A stretch of DNA of 8,506 nt from Salinibacterium sp. Its GTDB lineage: Bacteria > Actinomycetota > Actinomycetes > Actinomycetales > Microbacteriaceae. Made by a program: the position numbers and the translations under genes. Under the pieces are notes generated by a model. It was not told where the DNA came from, did not search any database, and saw only the letters and a list, made by a program, of their open reading frames with translations. This document shows, piece after piece, positions 1 through 7,494 of the stretch; the stretch's first letter is position 1; every line of letters begins with the position of its first letter. The stretch covers positions 1 through 8,506 of the forward strand of contig JANXTJ010000224.1 of NCBI GenBank assembly GCA_025352485.1, written 5' to 3'.

Positions 1-30
1 ATTGTCACCAAGTCGTGATTTGGCGCGTGC

Positions 31-36
31 AATAAT
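31..36 (+). promoter_or_regulatory. possible -10 box for a leaderless VKOR transcript
   Basis: AATAAT differs from TATAAT at one position and lies six bases before the ATG at 43. Transcription would then begin at or next to the start codon. No convincing Shine-Dalgarno sequence precedes that ATG, which fits a leaderless mRNA, a common arrangement in actinobacteria. A TTGTCA at 2-7 resembles a -35 box but sits 23 bases away, too far for a normal promoter. This is inferred from spacing only. Confidence 0.35.
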
Positions 37-42
37 CCGAGC

Positions 43-636
43 ATGACTGACGTCGTGGCCGCGCGCCGCCCCCTCTCGCTGGCGATCGTCCTCATCGCGA
101 CCGGGGTCATCGGCTGGTACGCGGCGTTCGCCCTTACGCTCGACAAGATCGCCGTGCTGACTAACCCCACGGCAGACCTTGAGTGCAATTTCAGTCTGAT
201 CGTGCAGTGCGGCAAGAACCTCGGATCCTGGCAGGGAGCCATTCTCGGCTTCCCGAATCCCATCATCGGGCTCGGCGGATTCGTCGCACCGATCGCCGTG
301 GGCGTCGCCATTCTTGCCGGCGCGACCTTCGCCCGCTGGTTCTGGGTTGCCCTAAACATCGGCGTCGCGGCCGCGCTCGGCTTCTGCGTCTGGCTGATGT
401 ACCAGAGCATTTTCACGCTCGGCACGCTGTGCCCGTGGTGCATGCTGGTCTGGTCGGTAACCATCCCGCTGTTCTGGACACTGACCCTGTCGAACGCCAG
501 CGCCGGCGTCTGGGGTCGTCGCTTTCAGCGGCTCGGGGCGCAACTGTACGGCTGGGTGCCCGCCATCACCATCGCGACCTACATCGTCATCGCGGTCATC
601 GCTCAGCTGCGCCTAGACCTGCTTTCTTACCTGTAA
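43..636 (+). CDS. VKOR-family quinone-dependent disulfide oxidoreductase
   Basis: This 197-residue integral membrane protein belongs to the vitamin K epoxide reductase family. In bacteria lacking DsbB, such proteins pass electrons from a periplasmic or extracytoplasmic DsbA-like partner to membrane quinone. All four expected cysteines are visible: the loop pair C48 and C56, and the quinone-proximal CPWC pair C130/C133. S62, in a GSWQG context, matches the conserved serine near the quinone site. Hydrophobic segments lie at about 11-33, 66-93, 98-121, 131-150 and 171-189, the usual four-helix core plus one extra. No fused thioredoxin domain is present; the partner appears to be the separate DsbA-like gene 79 bases downstream on the same strand. 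The ATG at 43 is chosen because the first hydrophobic segment follows it directly; GTG at 55 is a weaker alternative. The family call is firm. The partner is inferred from context. Confidence 0.95.
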   Translation: MTDVVAARRPLSLAIVLIATGVIGWYAAFALTLDKIAVLTNPTADLECNFSLIVQCGKNLGSWQGAILGFPNPIIGLGGFVAPIAVGVAILAGATFARWFWVALNIGVAAALGFCVWLMYQSIFTLGTLCPWCMLVWSVTIPLFWTLTLSNASAGVWGRRFQRLGAQLYGWVPAITIATYIVIAVIAQLRLDLLSYL

Positions 637-703
637 CCACGGCGCTAATAGGGGATTCCGTTCAATCATCGAATACCCTTCCCCCACATCGATTCGTTGA
701 ACC

Positions 704-710
704 GAAAGAG
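704..710 (+). promoter_or_regulatory. ribosome binding site deciding the GTG start of the DsbA-like gene
   Basis: GAAAGAG, a purine-rich Shine-Dalgarno-like sequence, ends five bases before the GTG at 716. It supports this start, which puts a short lysine/arginine-rich cytoplasmic segment before the single membrane helix. Confidence 0.6.
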
Positions 711-715
711 CTACC

Positions 716-1585
716 GTGTCCCCTGAAAAACTCACCAAAAAGCAGAAACAAGAACTGGCAAGGGAGGGTGCACGCCTCAAGCGCGAGGAACAGCGCGCCC
801 GAAAGCGCCGCCAGCGCTGGTTAGTTCAGGGCGGGGTGGTCGTCGGGATGCTCGCGGTCGTCGCGATCGCTGCGTTGGTCGTGCTTAACGTCACCCGGCC
901 GCCTTCGCCCGGCCCGCTCAACATGCTCAGCGACGGAATCCTGCTCACCGGCAACGGCACGACCACTGCGGCCGTCGCCACGAAGGCGATCCCCGCCGCG
1001 TCGACACCGGTGCCGACCGATCCGACCGCGCACAGCAAAACCGTCAATATCGTGGTCTACATCGATTACCTGTGCCCGTACTGCGGGCAGTTCGAGACGA
1101 CCAACGCTGCCCAGATCGAAAAGTGGGTGAACACCGGCATCGCGACCCTCGAGATTCACCCGGTCTCGATCCTGGATAACTCATCGAAGGGCACCAAGTA
1201 CTCCACCAGAGCCGCGAACGCGGTGGCTTGTGTTGCCAACTTCGATCCCAACAAGTTCCTGGCTGTGCACGACGGCCTATTCGCGAAGCAGCCGGCCGAA
1301 ACATCCTCGGGGCTCACCGACACCGAGATCAAGGCCATCGTGAGCGGAGCAGGGGCGACCGGCAGTGACGTTGCCGGCTGCATCCAAGACCAGAGCTTCG
1401 CGAGCTGGGTCGCCTCGGCAAGCAAGCGGGCACTCGGCGGGCCGCTGCCGCACTCTGATGTGGCCAAGCTGGCGGGAACGCCGACGGTCATCGTCAGCGG
1501 AACCACCTACACCGGCGCCCTGACGGATGCCGCAGCGTTCAGCGCCTTCTTTGGCAAGATCGCGACAGCGGCGCCCGTCGGCTAG
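716..1585 (+). CDS. membrane-anchored DsbA-like thioredoxin-fold protein
   Basis: The 289-residue product is a DsbA-family thiol oxidoreductase predicted to face outward from the cytoplasmic membrane. Residues 1-35 are strongly basic (KKQK, RKRRQR). One membrane helix spans about 36-58, then comes a Pro/Thr/Ala-rich linker to about 107. The thioredoxin fold follows: active site CPYC at 120-123 after a beta strand (VNIVVYIDYL), and the cis-proline loop GTPT at 254-257. C172 and C222 flank the helical insertion and may form a structural disulfide, as seen in actinobacterial DsbA proteins. The C terminus has the GALTDAAAFSAFF helix typical of the family. It starts with GTG. The gene lies 79 bases behind the VKOR gene in the same direction, so the two probably act as donor and reoxidant. 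Family members can be oxidases or isomerases, and the sequence alone does not separate these. Confidence 0.93.
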   Translation: MSPEKLTKKQKQELAREGARLKREEQRARKRRQRWLVQGGVVVGMLAVVAIAALVVLNVTRPPSPGPLNMLSDGILLTGNGTTTAAVATKAIPAASTPVPTDPTAHSKTVNIVVYIDYLCPYCGQFETTNAAQIEKWVNTGIATLEIHPVSILDNSSKGTKYSTRAANAVACVANFDPNKFLAVHDGLFAKQPAETSSGLTDTEIKAIVSGAGATGSDVAGCIQDQSFASWVASASKRALGGPLPHSDVAKLAGTPTVIVSGTTYTGALTDAAAFSAFFGKIATAAPVG

Positions 1586-1593
1586 CGCGGTAC

Positions 1594-1630
1594 GGCGGCG
1601 CAGCCCGGGTGATGAACCGGCTGCGTCGCC
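1594..1630. terminator. GC-rich hairpin between convergent genes
   Basis: Bases 1594-1605 pair with 1619-1630 in a 12-bp stem around a 13-base loop. On the + strand transcript all pairs hold, with one G.U (1598/1626). On the - strand the same position is a C/A mismatch, so the hairpin is better for the DsbA-like transcript. It starts eight bases after that gene's stop and ends ten bases before the ndk stop. There is no U-run, as is frequent for actinobacterial terminators. Confidence 0.6.
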
Positions 1631-1640
1631 CGCCTCGGCC

Positions 1641-2054
1641 CTAGAACCAGAGGGCGAGTTCGCGTTCGGCGCTGGCCGGTGAGTCGCTGCCGTGCACCAG
1701 GTTTTGCTGCACAGCGAGACCCCAATCGCGCCCGAGGTCGCCCCTGATGGTTCCCGGTGTGGCTGTGGTCGGGTCGGTCGTGCCGGCCAGGGACCGAAAC
1801 CCCTCGATCACTCGGTTACCGGTCACCCGGAACGCCACGATCGGCCCGCTCTGCATGAACTCGACGAGCGGCTCGTAAAACGGCTTTCCCTGGTGCTCCT
1901 CGTAGTGCGCCGCGAGCAGGTCGCGGTCGGCCTGCACGAATTTCACATCGACGAGCTGGTAGCCCTTTGCCTCGATGCGGGCGAGGATCTCGCCGGTCAG
2001 GTTGCGAGCAACACCGTCGGGTTTGACGAGCACGAGGGTTTCTTCGACGTTCAT
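1641..2054 (-). CDS. ndk: nucleoside diphosphate kinase
   Basis: Ndk transfers the gamma phosphate from NTPs to NDPs through a phosphohistidine intermediate and balances cytoplasmic nucleotide pools. The 137-residue product has normal bacterial length. It begins with the canonical ETLVLVKPDGV strand carrying the nucleotide-binding Lys11, and has GEILARIEAKG, HYEEH, and GPTxPxTAxPGTIRG-like residues around 91-105. The active-site signature NLVHGSDS at 118-125 has catalytic His121. It ends early, at ALWF, as in other actinobacterial Ndk proteins. The ATG overlaps the DUF4233 stop as ATGA, and its Shine-Dalgarno lies inside the DUF4233 gene. It is the last gene of the ileS operon; transcription probably stops near the convergent hairpin at 1594-1630. 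No unusual residue was seen in the key motifs. Confidence 0.98.
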   Translation of the reverse strand: MNVEETLVLVKPDGVARNLTGEILARIEAKGYQLVDVKFVQADRDLLAAHYEEHQGKPFYEPLVEFMQSGPIVAFRVTGNRVIEGFRSLAGTTDPTTATPGTIRGDLGRDWGLAVQQNLVHGSDSPASAERELALWF

Positions 2055-2449
2055 GGATTCTCCTTGGGTGGGGTAGAGCCGCCACGGGGGCCGGCGCTGT
2101 CGAGGCGTCGTCCGGTGACGAAGCAGTAGATCCAGATCGCGACGAACACCGCTGCGACGAGGAACATGATGGGCAGGATGATGCCGGTGGCAACGAGTGC
2201 AGCCTGAAGAACCCAGCCCAGCCACGCTCCCCACGGGAACCGCAGCAGTGACGCCCCGAGTACGAGGGCAACGATGAGCGCTACTCCCCCGCCGAATGCT
2301 GCCGCGGGCGTCAGAGCGCGCAACCCGAACGCGGTCAACATGACGAAGAAGACTAAAATCCCCTCGAGCCCGAGCACGATGCTCAGCAGGCTTTCGGTGA
2401 CGCTGCGCCGGCGGCGCGGCCGGCGCGGGGCGGCGGGGGCCGCGGTCAC
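2051..2449 (-). CDS. DUF4233 family four-helix membrane protein
   Basis: This 132-residue protein of unknown function matches the small membrane protein found between folC and ndk in many actinobacteria (the mycobacterial Rv2446c position). A basic N terminus (RRPRRRRS, residues 9-16) is followed by four hydrophobic helices at about 18-40, 49-69, 74-92 and 94-111, then a short polar Pro/Gly-rich tail. The conserved-looking segment RFPWGAWLGWVLQ at 70-82 joins helices 2 and 3. The GTG at 2449 is chosen because it overlaps the folC TGA as GTGA and has AAGGG eight bases upstream (2458-2462). An ATG at 2548 in the same frame would add 33 arginine-rich residues that are only the shadow of the folC end. 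Its lasting position suggests a link to nucleotide or folate metabolism, or to membrane handling, but no role can be read from the sequence. Confidence 0.9.
   Translation of the reverse strand: MTAAPAAPRRPRRRRSVTESLLSIVLGLEGILVFFVMLTAFGLRALTPAAAFGGGVALIVALVLGASLLRFPWGAWLGWVLQAALVATGIILPIMFLVAAVFVAIWIYCFVTGRRLDSAGPRGGSTPPKENP
2059..2065 (-). promoter_or_regulatory. ndk ribosome binding site inside the DUF4233 gene
   Basis: AAGGAGA on the - strand lies four bases before the ndk ATG. It also forms the last Lys-Glu codons of the DUF4233 gene. It is one of the strongest Shine-Dalgarno sequences in the operon, so ndk can recruit ribosomes itself as well as being coupled. Confidence 0.85.
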
Positions 2450-3942
2450 CGCTTCCACCCTTCGGCGGCCGACAGCGCCATTGCCTCGCCGACGAGGGTG
2501 ATCGAGCCAGTGACGAGCACGGCCCGGCGCTCGCCCTGCGCGGCCCATGCCCTGGCATCCCGCATTGCCGACTCGAAGGTATCGAACGCGTGGGTGGCAT
2601 CCGCGGGCGTGAACTCATGAACGAGTTCGGCGAGCTCATCGTGCGGAATCGCGCGGTCGGACTGGGATTGCGTCACGGAGAAGCGCGTGGCGACAGGGGC
2701 GAGCGACTCGACGATCCCGCGGGCGTCTTTGTCCTGCAGAATTCCGATCACCACGGCGATCTCGGCGAAGGTGAAATAGCTGCCCAAGGCGGCCGCCAAT
2801 GCCGCGGCACCGTGCGGATTGTGGGCGGCATCCACCAGTACCGTCGGCTCTGTGCCGATGATCTGCAGTCGCCCCGGGGATGTCGCGGTGGCCAGCCCCT
2901 CGGCAAGAACATCGCCGACCAGCGCCTGGTCGCCGCCGCCGAGGAACGACTCGACCGCGGAAATTGCCAACGCCGCGTTGTGCCCCTGGTGGTCGCCGAA
3001 TAGCGGAAGAAAAAGGTCGCGGTAGGTGCCGGCCAGCCCACGCACCGTGATGACCTGGCCACCGACAGCGACGCTGGAACTGTCGAGCGCGAAGGCCGCA
3101 CCCTCGACCGAGAACGTTGATTCGGTGAGCTCTGCCGCTCGCTCGAGTTCGGCGAGCGCATCCGGAGACTGCACCGCGGAGACGACGTTGGCCACCGGCT
3201 TGATGATGCCAGCCTTGGTACGGGCGATCTCGGCGACGGTAGAACCGAGCCGCTGGGTGTGGTCGAGCGCGATCGGGGTGAACACGGCGACCTGGCCGTC
3301 AGCGACGTTCGTGGAGTCCCATTCGCCGCCCATGCCAACTTCCACGACTGCGACATCGACCGGCGCGTCGGCGAAGCTGGCGAACGCGAGCACCGTGAGC
3401 GCCTCGAAGAAGGTCAGCGGCTCCTCGGCCTTTGCCACCAGCTCGCCGTCGACGAGGTCGATGAACGGGCGGATGTCGGCCCAGTTGGCCGCCAGCGACC
3501 GGTTCGAGATGGGCTGGCCGTCAATCACGATCCGTTCGTTGAACCGAACGAGGTGCGGGCTGGTCATGAGACCGGTGCGCAGCCCGTAGGCGCGCAGGAT
3601 GCTCTCGGTGATCCGGCTCGTGGAGGTCTTGCCGTTCGTGCCCGTGATGTGGATGATCGGGTAGCTGCGCTGCGGATCGCCGAGCAGCTCCACGACCCTG
3701 CGCGTGGCGCTGAGCCGTGGCTGCGGGTTGGACTCCCCCACTCGCGCGATGAGTTCTTCGTACACGCGGTCGGCATCTTCCTGGTACTCCGCGTCTTCGA
3801 GCTCGTAGTCGGAGTCGTCGTCGATGTTGGTGCCCTCGTTGCCGTCCGCAAACGGGCTCAGGTCGGCGAGGGGATTTTCGGAAGGGTCACGATCGTTCTC
3901 GTAGTCGTCGGAGTCGCGCCCGTCGCCGTCACGTTCAGACAT
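2446..3942 (-). CDS. folC: folylpolyglutamate synthase / dihydrofolate synthase with acidic N-terminal extension
   Basis: FolC adds glutamate to dihydropteroate and to reduced folates in the cytoplasm, using ATP. The 498-residue product shows the Mur-ligase-like fold: P-loop GTNGKTS at 101-107, TSPHL and RFNERI at 127-138, EVGMGGEWDSTN at 201-212, the probably carbamylated Lys243 in RTKAGIIKP, DHQGHNAAL at 317-325, and the C-domain motif DAAHNPHG at 371-378. Homology starts near residue 57. The first 58 residues hold 24 Asp/Glu and are predicted to be disordered, an unusual addition. The start is well supported: ATG at 3942 overlaps the ileS end by 8 nt (ATGTCTGA) and has GGGAG six bases upstream (3949-3953). 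The stop overlaps the DUF4233 start as GTGA. Whether it carries both activities cannot be read from the sequence. Confidence 0.97.
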   Translation of the reverse strand: MSERDGDGRDSDDYENDRDPSENPLADLSPFADGNEGTNIDDDSDYELEDAEYQEDADRVYEELIARVGESNPQPRLSATRRVVELLGDPQRSYPIIHITGTNGKTSTSRITESILRAYGLRTGLMTSPHLVRFNERIVIDGQPISNRSLAANWADIRPFIDLVDGELVAKAEEPLTFFEALTVLAFASFADAPVDVAVVEVGMGGEWDSTNVADGQVAVFTPIALDHTQRLGSTVAEIARTKAGIIKPVANVVSAVQSPDALAELERAAELTESTFSVEGAAFALDSSSVAVGGQVITVRGLAGTYRDLFLPLFGDHQGHNAALAISAVESFLGGGDQALVGDVLAEGLATATSPGRLQIIGTEPTVLVDAAHNPHGAAALAAALGSYFTFAEIAVVIGILQDKDARGIVESLAPVATRFSVTQSQSDRAIPHDELAELVHEFTPADATHAFDTFESAMRDARAWAAQGERRAVLVTGSITLVGEAMALSAAEGWKR

Positions 3943-6900
3943 TTACCGCTCCCGATTTCGCGGCGTGCGACTTCCACACGTCGATGACAAGTACACCAGT
4001 GTTTGAGGAGTCACCGGAAGCCAGGGTCGCGCGTTGCCCGCCGGCCGGCGAGGTCAGTGCTGCCAAAACCTCCGGTTCTGCGGAGACCTGAAATGTTGCG
4101 TCGAGGGCGAGCGTCTCGCGCGCGATCATCGTGGCGAAGCTCCTGAGCGCGGCGATATCGTCGGCAGCCGATCCCGTGACAGCCAGCGTGATCCGATCGC
4201 TGACCTCGAGACCCGCGGCTTTTCGGGTGTCCTGAATAGCCCGCACCAGGTCTCTCGCCAGCCCCTCAGCCTGCAGCTCCGGTGTCGACTCGGTGTCGAG
4301 GACAACGAAACTGCCGTCGCCGAGAAACGCGATCACCGACGCGGGGTCTGCGGCCTGAAGCTCGAGCTCGAACTCGCCCGGCTCGAGAACGATGTCGCCG
4401 ACGGTCACGGTTTCACCGACCAGCGCCCAGTCGCCGGCCTTTGCCGCCTGGATGACCTGCTGCACCCGTTTGCCGAGGCGCGGGCCAAGGGCTCGCGCGT
4501 TGACGGAAAGTTTCCGGGTGATACCGAAGGTGGTCAGCGAACCAGCCTCGAGCGGCACGAAGGCCACCGCCTTGACGTTGAGCTCATCGCGCAAGATGTC
4601 GTCGACACCCGCGAACCGGCCGACGCGAGCGGTGACGACCGTGAGCGTTGCCAGCGGCAGGCGCACGCGCAGGCTTCGGGCCTTGCGCAATGCCAGTCCC
4701 GCAGATGCGATCTCACGCAGGTAGTCCATTTCGGCCACCAGCTCGGAATCGCCGGCGTAGTCGCTCTCGACAGGCCAGTCCTGAAGGTGCACACTGCGGC
4801 CCCCGGTGAGGCCCCGCCAAATTTCTTCGCTGACCAGCGGGATCAGCGGCGCGGCCAGCCGGGACACCGTCTCGAGCACCGTGTACAGCGTGCCGAAGGC
4901 CTCGATATCGCCCTGCCAGAATCGGTCGCGGCTGCGGCGCACATACCAGTTGGTGAGCACGTCGGCGAAATCGCGCAGCCGCTCGGCGGCGAACGGGCTG
5001 TCAAAGCGTTCCAGCTCGGCCGTGACCTCTGCCACCAGTTCACCCGTCTTGGCGAGAATGTAGCGGTCAAGAATATTCTCGGATCGGCCGGACGCGGTGT
5101 CTGCCTCATAGCCACTCGCATTGGCATAGAGCGTGAAGAAGTAGTAGGTGCTCCAGAGAGGCAGAAGTAGTTCGCGCACCCCGCCGCGGATCCCCTCCTC
5201 GGTCACGACTAGGTTGCCGCCGCGGATGACCGGCGATGACATCAGGAACCAGCGCATCGCATCCGCGCCGTCTCGATTGAAGACATCGTTAACATCGGGG
5301 TAGTTGCGCAGGCTCTTCGACATTTTCTGTCCGTCGCTGCCGAGAACGATGCCGTGGCTGATGACGTTCTTGAAGGCGGGCCGATCGAACAGCGCCGTCG
5401 ACAGCACGTGCATGAGGTAGAACCAGCCGCGGGTCTGGCCGATGTACTCGACGATGAAGTCTGCCGGGCTGTGGCTGTCGAACCAATCCTGATTCTCGAA
5501 CGGATAGTGCGCCTGCGCGAACGGCATTGACCCGGAGTCGAACCAGACATCAAAAATGTCGGTGATACGACGCATCGTCGAGGCGCCGGAAGGGTCATCA
5601 GGGTTGGGGCGGGTCAGCTCGTCGATGTAGGGACGGTGCAGATCGGGGGGGCGCACGCCGAAGTCGGCTTCCAACTCGTCGAGCGAGCCGTAGACGTCGA
5701 TGCGCGGAAAGTTGGGATCGTCGCTCTTCCAGACCGGGATGGGGCTGCCCCAGTAGCGGTTTCGACTGATCGACCAGTCGCGGGCGTTGGCCAGCCACTT
5801 GCCGAACTGACCGTCTTTGACATTCTCTGGAACCCAGTTGATCTGCTGGTTGAGCTCGCCCATGCGGTCGCGAAACTCGGGCACCTTCACGAACCAGCTC
5901 GAAACCGCCTTGTAGATCAGCGGATTACGGCAGCGCCAGCAGTGCGGGTAGCTGTGCTCGTAGCTGGCGACCTTCAATAGCCGAGCATCGGTGCGCAGCA
6001 TCTGGATCAGGGTCTTGTTGGCATCGAAGACCTGCAGTCCGGCGACCTCGGCGATGATCGGCAGGAATCTGCCACCCGCATCGACGGACAGAATTACCGG
6101 GATGCCCGCCGCGGCGCAGACCAGCTGGTCGTCTTCGCCGTAAGCGGGAGCTTGGTGCACGATCCCGGTGCCCTCGCCGGTCGCTACGTAGTCGGCCACA
6201 AGCACGTGCCACGCGTTTTCGGTGCCCCACTCCGCGGTGTCGGCGTAGTAATCCCAGAGACGGGCATAGCGCACCCCGTCGAGTTCGCGACCGGTTATGG
6301 TCTTGGTGACCACGACCTCCGCCACCGTTGCATAGCCCAATTCTTTGACATACGACGGGATGGTATCGGCGGCGAGCAGGAAGTGCGCCACCCCCTCGGC
6401 GGAACCATCGCCGGCCCCAAGCGGCCCACTCGGCACCACGGCGTACTCGATATTGGGGCCGACGGCGAGCGCGAGGTTGGTGGGTAGGGTCCACGGCGTG
6501 GTGGTCCAAGCGAGTGCTTTCACCCCGGTAAGGCCGAGGCTCTCGGCCTTAGCCCCATCCAGGGCAAAAGTCACGGTGACCGTTTGGTCTTGGCGCATCT
6601 TGTAGACGTCATCGTCCATGCGCAATTCGTGATTGGACAGCGGGGTCTGATCGCGCCAGCAGTACGGCAGCACCCGATAGCCCTCGTACGCGAGGCCCTT
6701 GTCGTAGAGCTGCTTGAACGCCCAGATGACGCTCTCCATGAAGGTGGGGTCGAGGGTCTTGTAGTCGTTCTCGAAGTCCACCCAGCGGGCCATCCTGGTG
6801 ACGTACTCTTCCCACTCCTTGGTGTACTTCAGAACTCCGTCGCGTGCGGCGTCGTTGAAGGCCGCGATGCCCATCGCTTCGATCTGGCTCTTATCCGTGA

Positions 6901-7240
6901 TCCCGAGCTGACGCTCCGCTTCGAGCTCGGCGGGCAGACCGTGGGTATCCCAGCCGAAACGACGCTGCACCTGTTTTCCGCGCATGGTCTGGAACCGGGG
7001 GAAGAGGTCTTTGGCATAGCCGGTCAGCAGGTGACCGTAGTGCGGCAGGCCGTTGGCGAAGGGAGGACCGTCGTAAAAGACCCATTCGGGCGCGCCGGCA
7101 CGCTGGTCGATGGAAGCCTGGAAAGTGCCGTCCTGTTTCCAGTAGGCGAGAACCTGCTCCTCGATCGCCGGAAAGCGGGGGGACGGGCTGACGGAATCGT
7201 CTGCACCGTTATCTTGGGGGGTGTGGCGGGGGTACGACAT
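3935..7240 (-). CDS. ileS: isoleucyl-tRNA synthetase, eukaryote-like type
   Basis: IleS charges tRNA-Ile and edits misactivated valine. The 1101-residue enzyme carries the class I signatures: GLPHYGH at 64-70 (the HIGH motif) and GQKMSKS at 637-643. The CP1 editing domain contains WTTTPWTLPTN at 245-255 and HQAPAYGEDD at 362-371. A CWRC pair is at 434-437. GPPFANGLPHYGH and the long C-terminal region without an E. coli-type terminal CxxC zinc module place it with the eukaryote-like (IleS2) group normal in actinobacteria; members of that group often resist mupirocin, but resistance here is only inference. The ATG at 7240 is chosen over an in-frame upstream ATG at 7294 because AGGAG sits four bases before it (7245-7249) and the upstream stretch is T-box RNA. 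Translation is predicted to be controlled by the T-box. It overlaps folC by 8 nt. Confidence 0.98.
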   Translation of the reverse strand: MSYPRHTPQDNGADDSVSPSPRFPAIEEQVLAYWKQDGTFQASIDQRAGAPEWVFYDGPPFANGLPHYGHLLTGYAKDLFPRFQTMRGKQVQRRFGWDTHGLPAELEAERQLGITDKSQIEAMGIAAFNDAARDGVLKYTKEWEEYVTRMARWVDFENDYKTLDPTFMESVIWAFKQLYDKGLAYEGYRVLPYCWRDQTPLSNHELRMDDDVYKMRQDQTVTVTFALDGAKAESLGLTGVKALAWTTTPWTLPTNLALAVGPNIEYAVVPSGPLGAGDGSAEGVAHFLLAADTIPSYVKELGYATVAEVVVTKTITGRELDGVRYARLWDYYADTAEWGTENAWHVLVADYVATGEGTGIVHQAPAYGEDDQLVCAAAGIPVILSVDAGGRFLPIIAEVAGLQVFDANKTLIQMLRTDARLLKVASYEHSYPHCWRCRNPLIYKAVSSWFVKVPEFRDRMGELNQQINWVPENVKDGQFGKWLANARDWSISRNRYWGSPIPVWKSDDPNFPRIDVYGSLDELEADFGVRPPDLHRPYIDELTRPNPDDPSGASTMRRITDIFDVWFDSGSMPFAQAHYPFENQDWFDSHSPADFIVEYIGQTRGWFYLMHVLSTALFDRPAFKNVISHGIVLGSDGQKMSKSLRNYPDVNDVFNRDGADAMRWFLMSSPVIRGGNLVVTEEGIRGGVRELLLPLWSTYYFFTLYANASGYEADTASGRSENILDRYILAKTGELVAEVTAELERFDSPFAAERLRDFADVLTNWYVRRSRDRFWQGDIEAFGTLYTVLETVSRLAAPLIPLVSEEIWRGLTGGRSVHLQDWPVESDYAGDSELVAEMDYLREIASAGLALRKARSLRVRLPLATLTVVTARVGRFAGVDDILRDELNVKAVAFVPLEAGSLTTFGITRKLSVNARALGPRLGKRVQQVIQAAKAGDWALVGETVTVGDIVLEPGEFELELQAADPASVIAFLGDGSFVVLDTESTPELQAEGLARDLVRAIQDTRKAAGLEVSDRITLAVTGSAADDIAALRSFATMIARETLALDATFQVSAEPEVLAALTSPAGGQRATLASGDSSNTGVLVIDVWKSHAAKSGAVNV
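3949..3953 (-). promoter_or_regulatory. folC ribosome binding site inside the ileS 3' end
   Basis: GGGAG on the - strand is six bases before the folC ATG at 3942. It fixes the start that includes the acidic extension, and lies within the last ileS codons, so ribosomes finishing ileS pass over it. Confidence 0.75.
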
Positions 7241-7414
7241 GCGGCTCCTGTGCTGGGACTCTGCACGAGGACGACATCGCTGCCGCGGTACCACCCCGCT
7301 TGCGTGTTGCCACGCCGCTCAAACTGCTGTCTCGGTTCTACCCCGCTGCTGTTGTGACACCCACAACCGCGGCTCTTCCGAAGGCTCCCCGGTGATGAGC
7401 GGATCGCTGCCTAT
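7241..7414 (-). ncRNA. ileS T-box riboswitch (translational type)
   Basis: This leader senses the charging state of tRNA-Ile. Read on the - strand, it contains the core T-box sequence GGGGTGGTACCGCGG (7283-7298). Its TGGT can pair with the free tRNA 3' end, and the last T suits an A discriminator base. The specifier candidate is ATC (Ile) at 7402-7404, within GCAGCGATCCGC, next to a short stem GCTC/GAGC (7397-7400 with 7384-7387). This fits the short Stem I of actinobacterial ileS T-boxes. A perfect 5-bp hairpin with a GCAA loop lies at 7302-7315. No terminator with a U-run is present. Instead, alternative helices hide or free the ribosome binding site, so control is at translation. The 5' end is set from the -10-like box and is approximate. 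Confidence 0.93.
7245..7249 (-). promoter_or_regulatory. ileS Shine-Dalgarno, target of T-box sequestration
   Basis: AGGAG on the - strand lies four bases before the ileS ATG. The stretch 7246-7253 can pair with the CCTCGTGC run at 7263-7270, and the flanking GCCGC (7241-7245) can pair with GCGGC at 7282-7286. The site would therefore be hidden unless the T-box antisequestrator forms. Confidence 0.8.
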
Positions 7415-7420
7415 GCCAAC

Positions 7421-7426
7421 ATTCTA
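7421..7426 (-). promoter_or_regulatory. -10 box of the ileS operon
   Basis: TAGAAT on the - strand matches TATAAT at five of six positions, with a start expected about seven bases downstream near 7414, just before the T-box Stem I. No good -35 box is seen at 17 bases; TTGCCT at 7440-7445 is only 13 bases away. Confidence 0.5.
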
Positions 7427-7450
7427 GGCGCGCTGGCTAAGGCAATGATG

Positions 7451-7484
7451 CGGCGGGGGACGCCAGTTCGGGCATCCCCCGCCG
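7451..7484 (-). terminator. 14-bp GC hairpin behind the relic operon
   Basis: Bases 7471-7484 pair with 7451-7464 over 14 bp around a 6-base loop. On the - strand the stem is complete with one U.G pair; on the + strand that position becomes a C/A mismatch, so the - strand is favoured. It begins ten bases after the TAA (7495-7497) that ends the unidentified tail reading frame and lies about 25 bases upstream of the ileS -10 box. It would thus insulate ileS from the dead operon. There is no U-run. Confidence 0.6.
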
Positions 7485-7494
7485 GGGTATTGAA

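Noticed and set aside
1641..2639. A longer, 332-codon open frame containing Ndk at its C terminus.
   Set aside because: Its first 195 residues are an out-of-frame reading of DUF4233 and folC. The ATG at 2054 has a strong AAGGAG and gives a normal-length Ndk.
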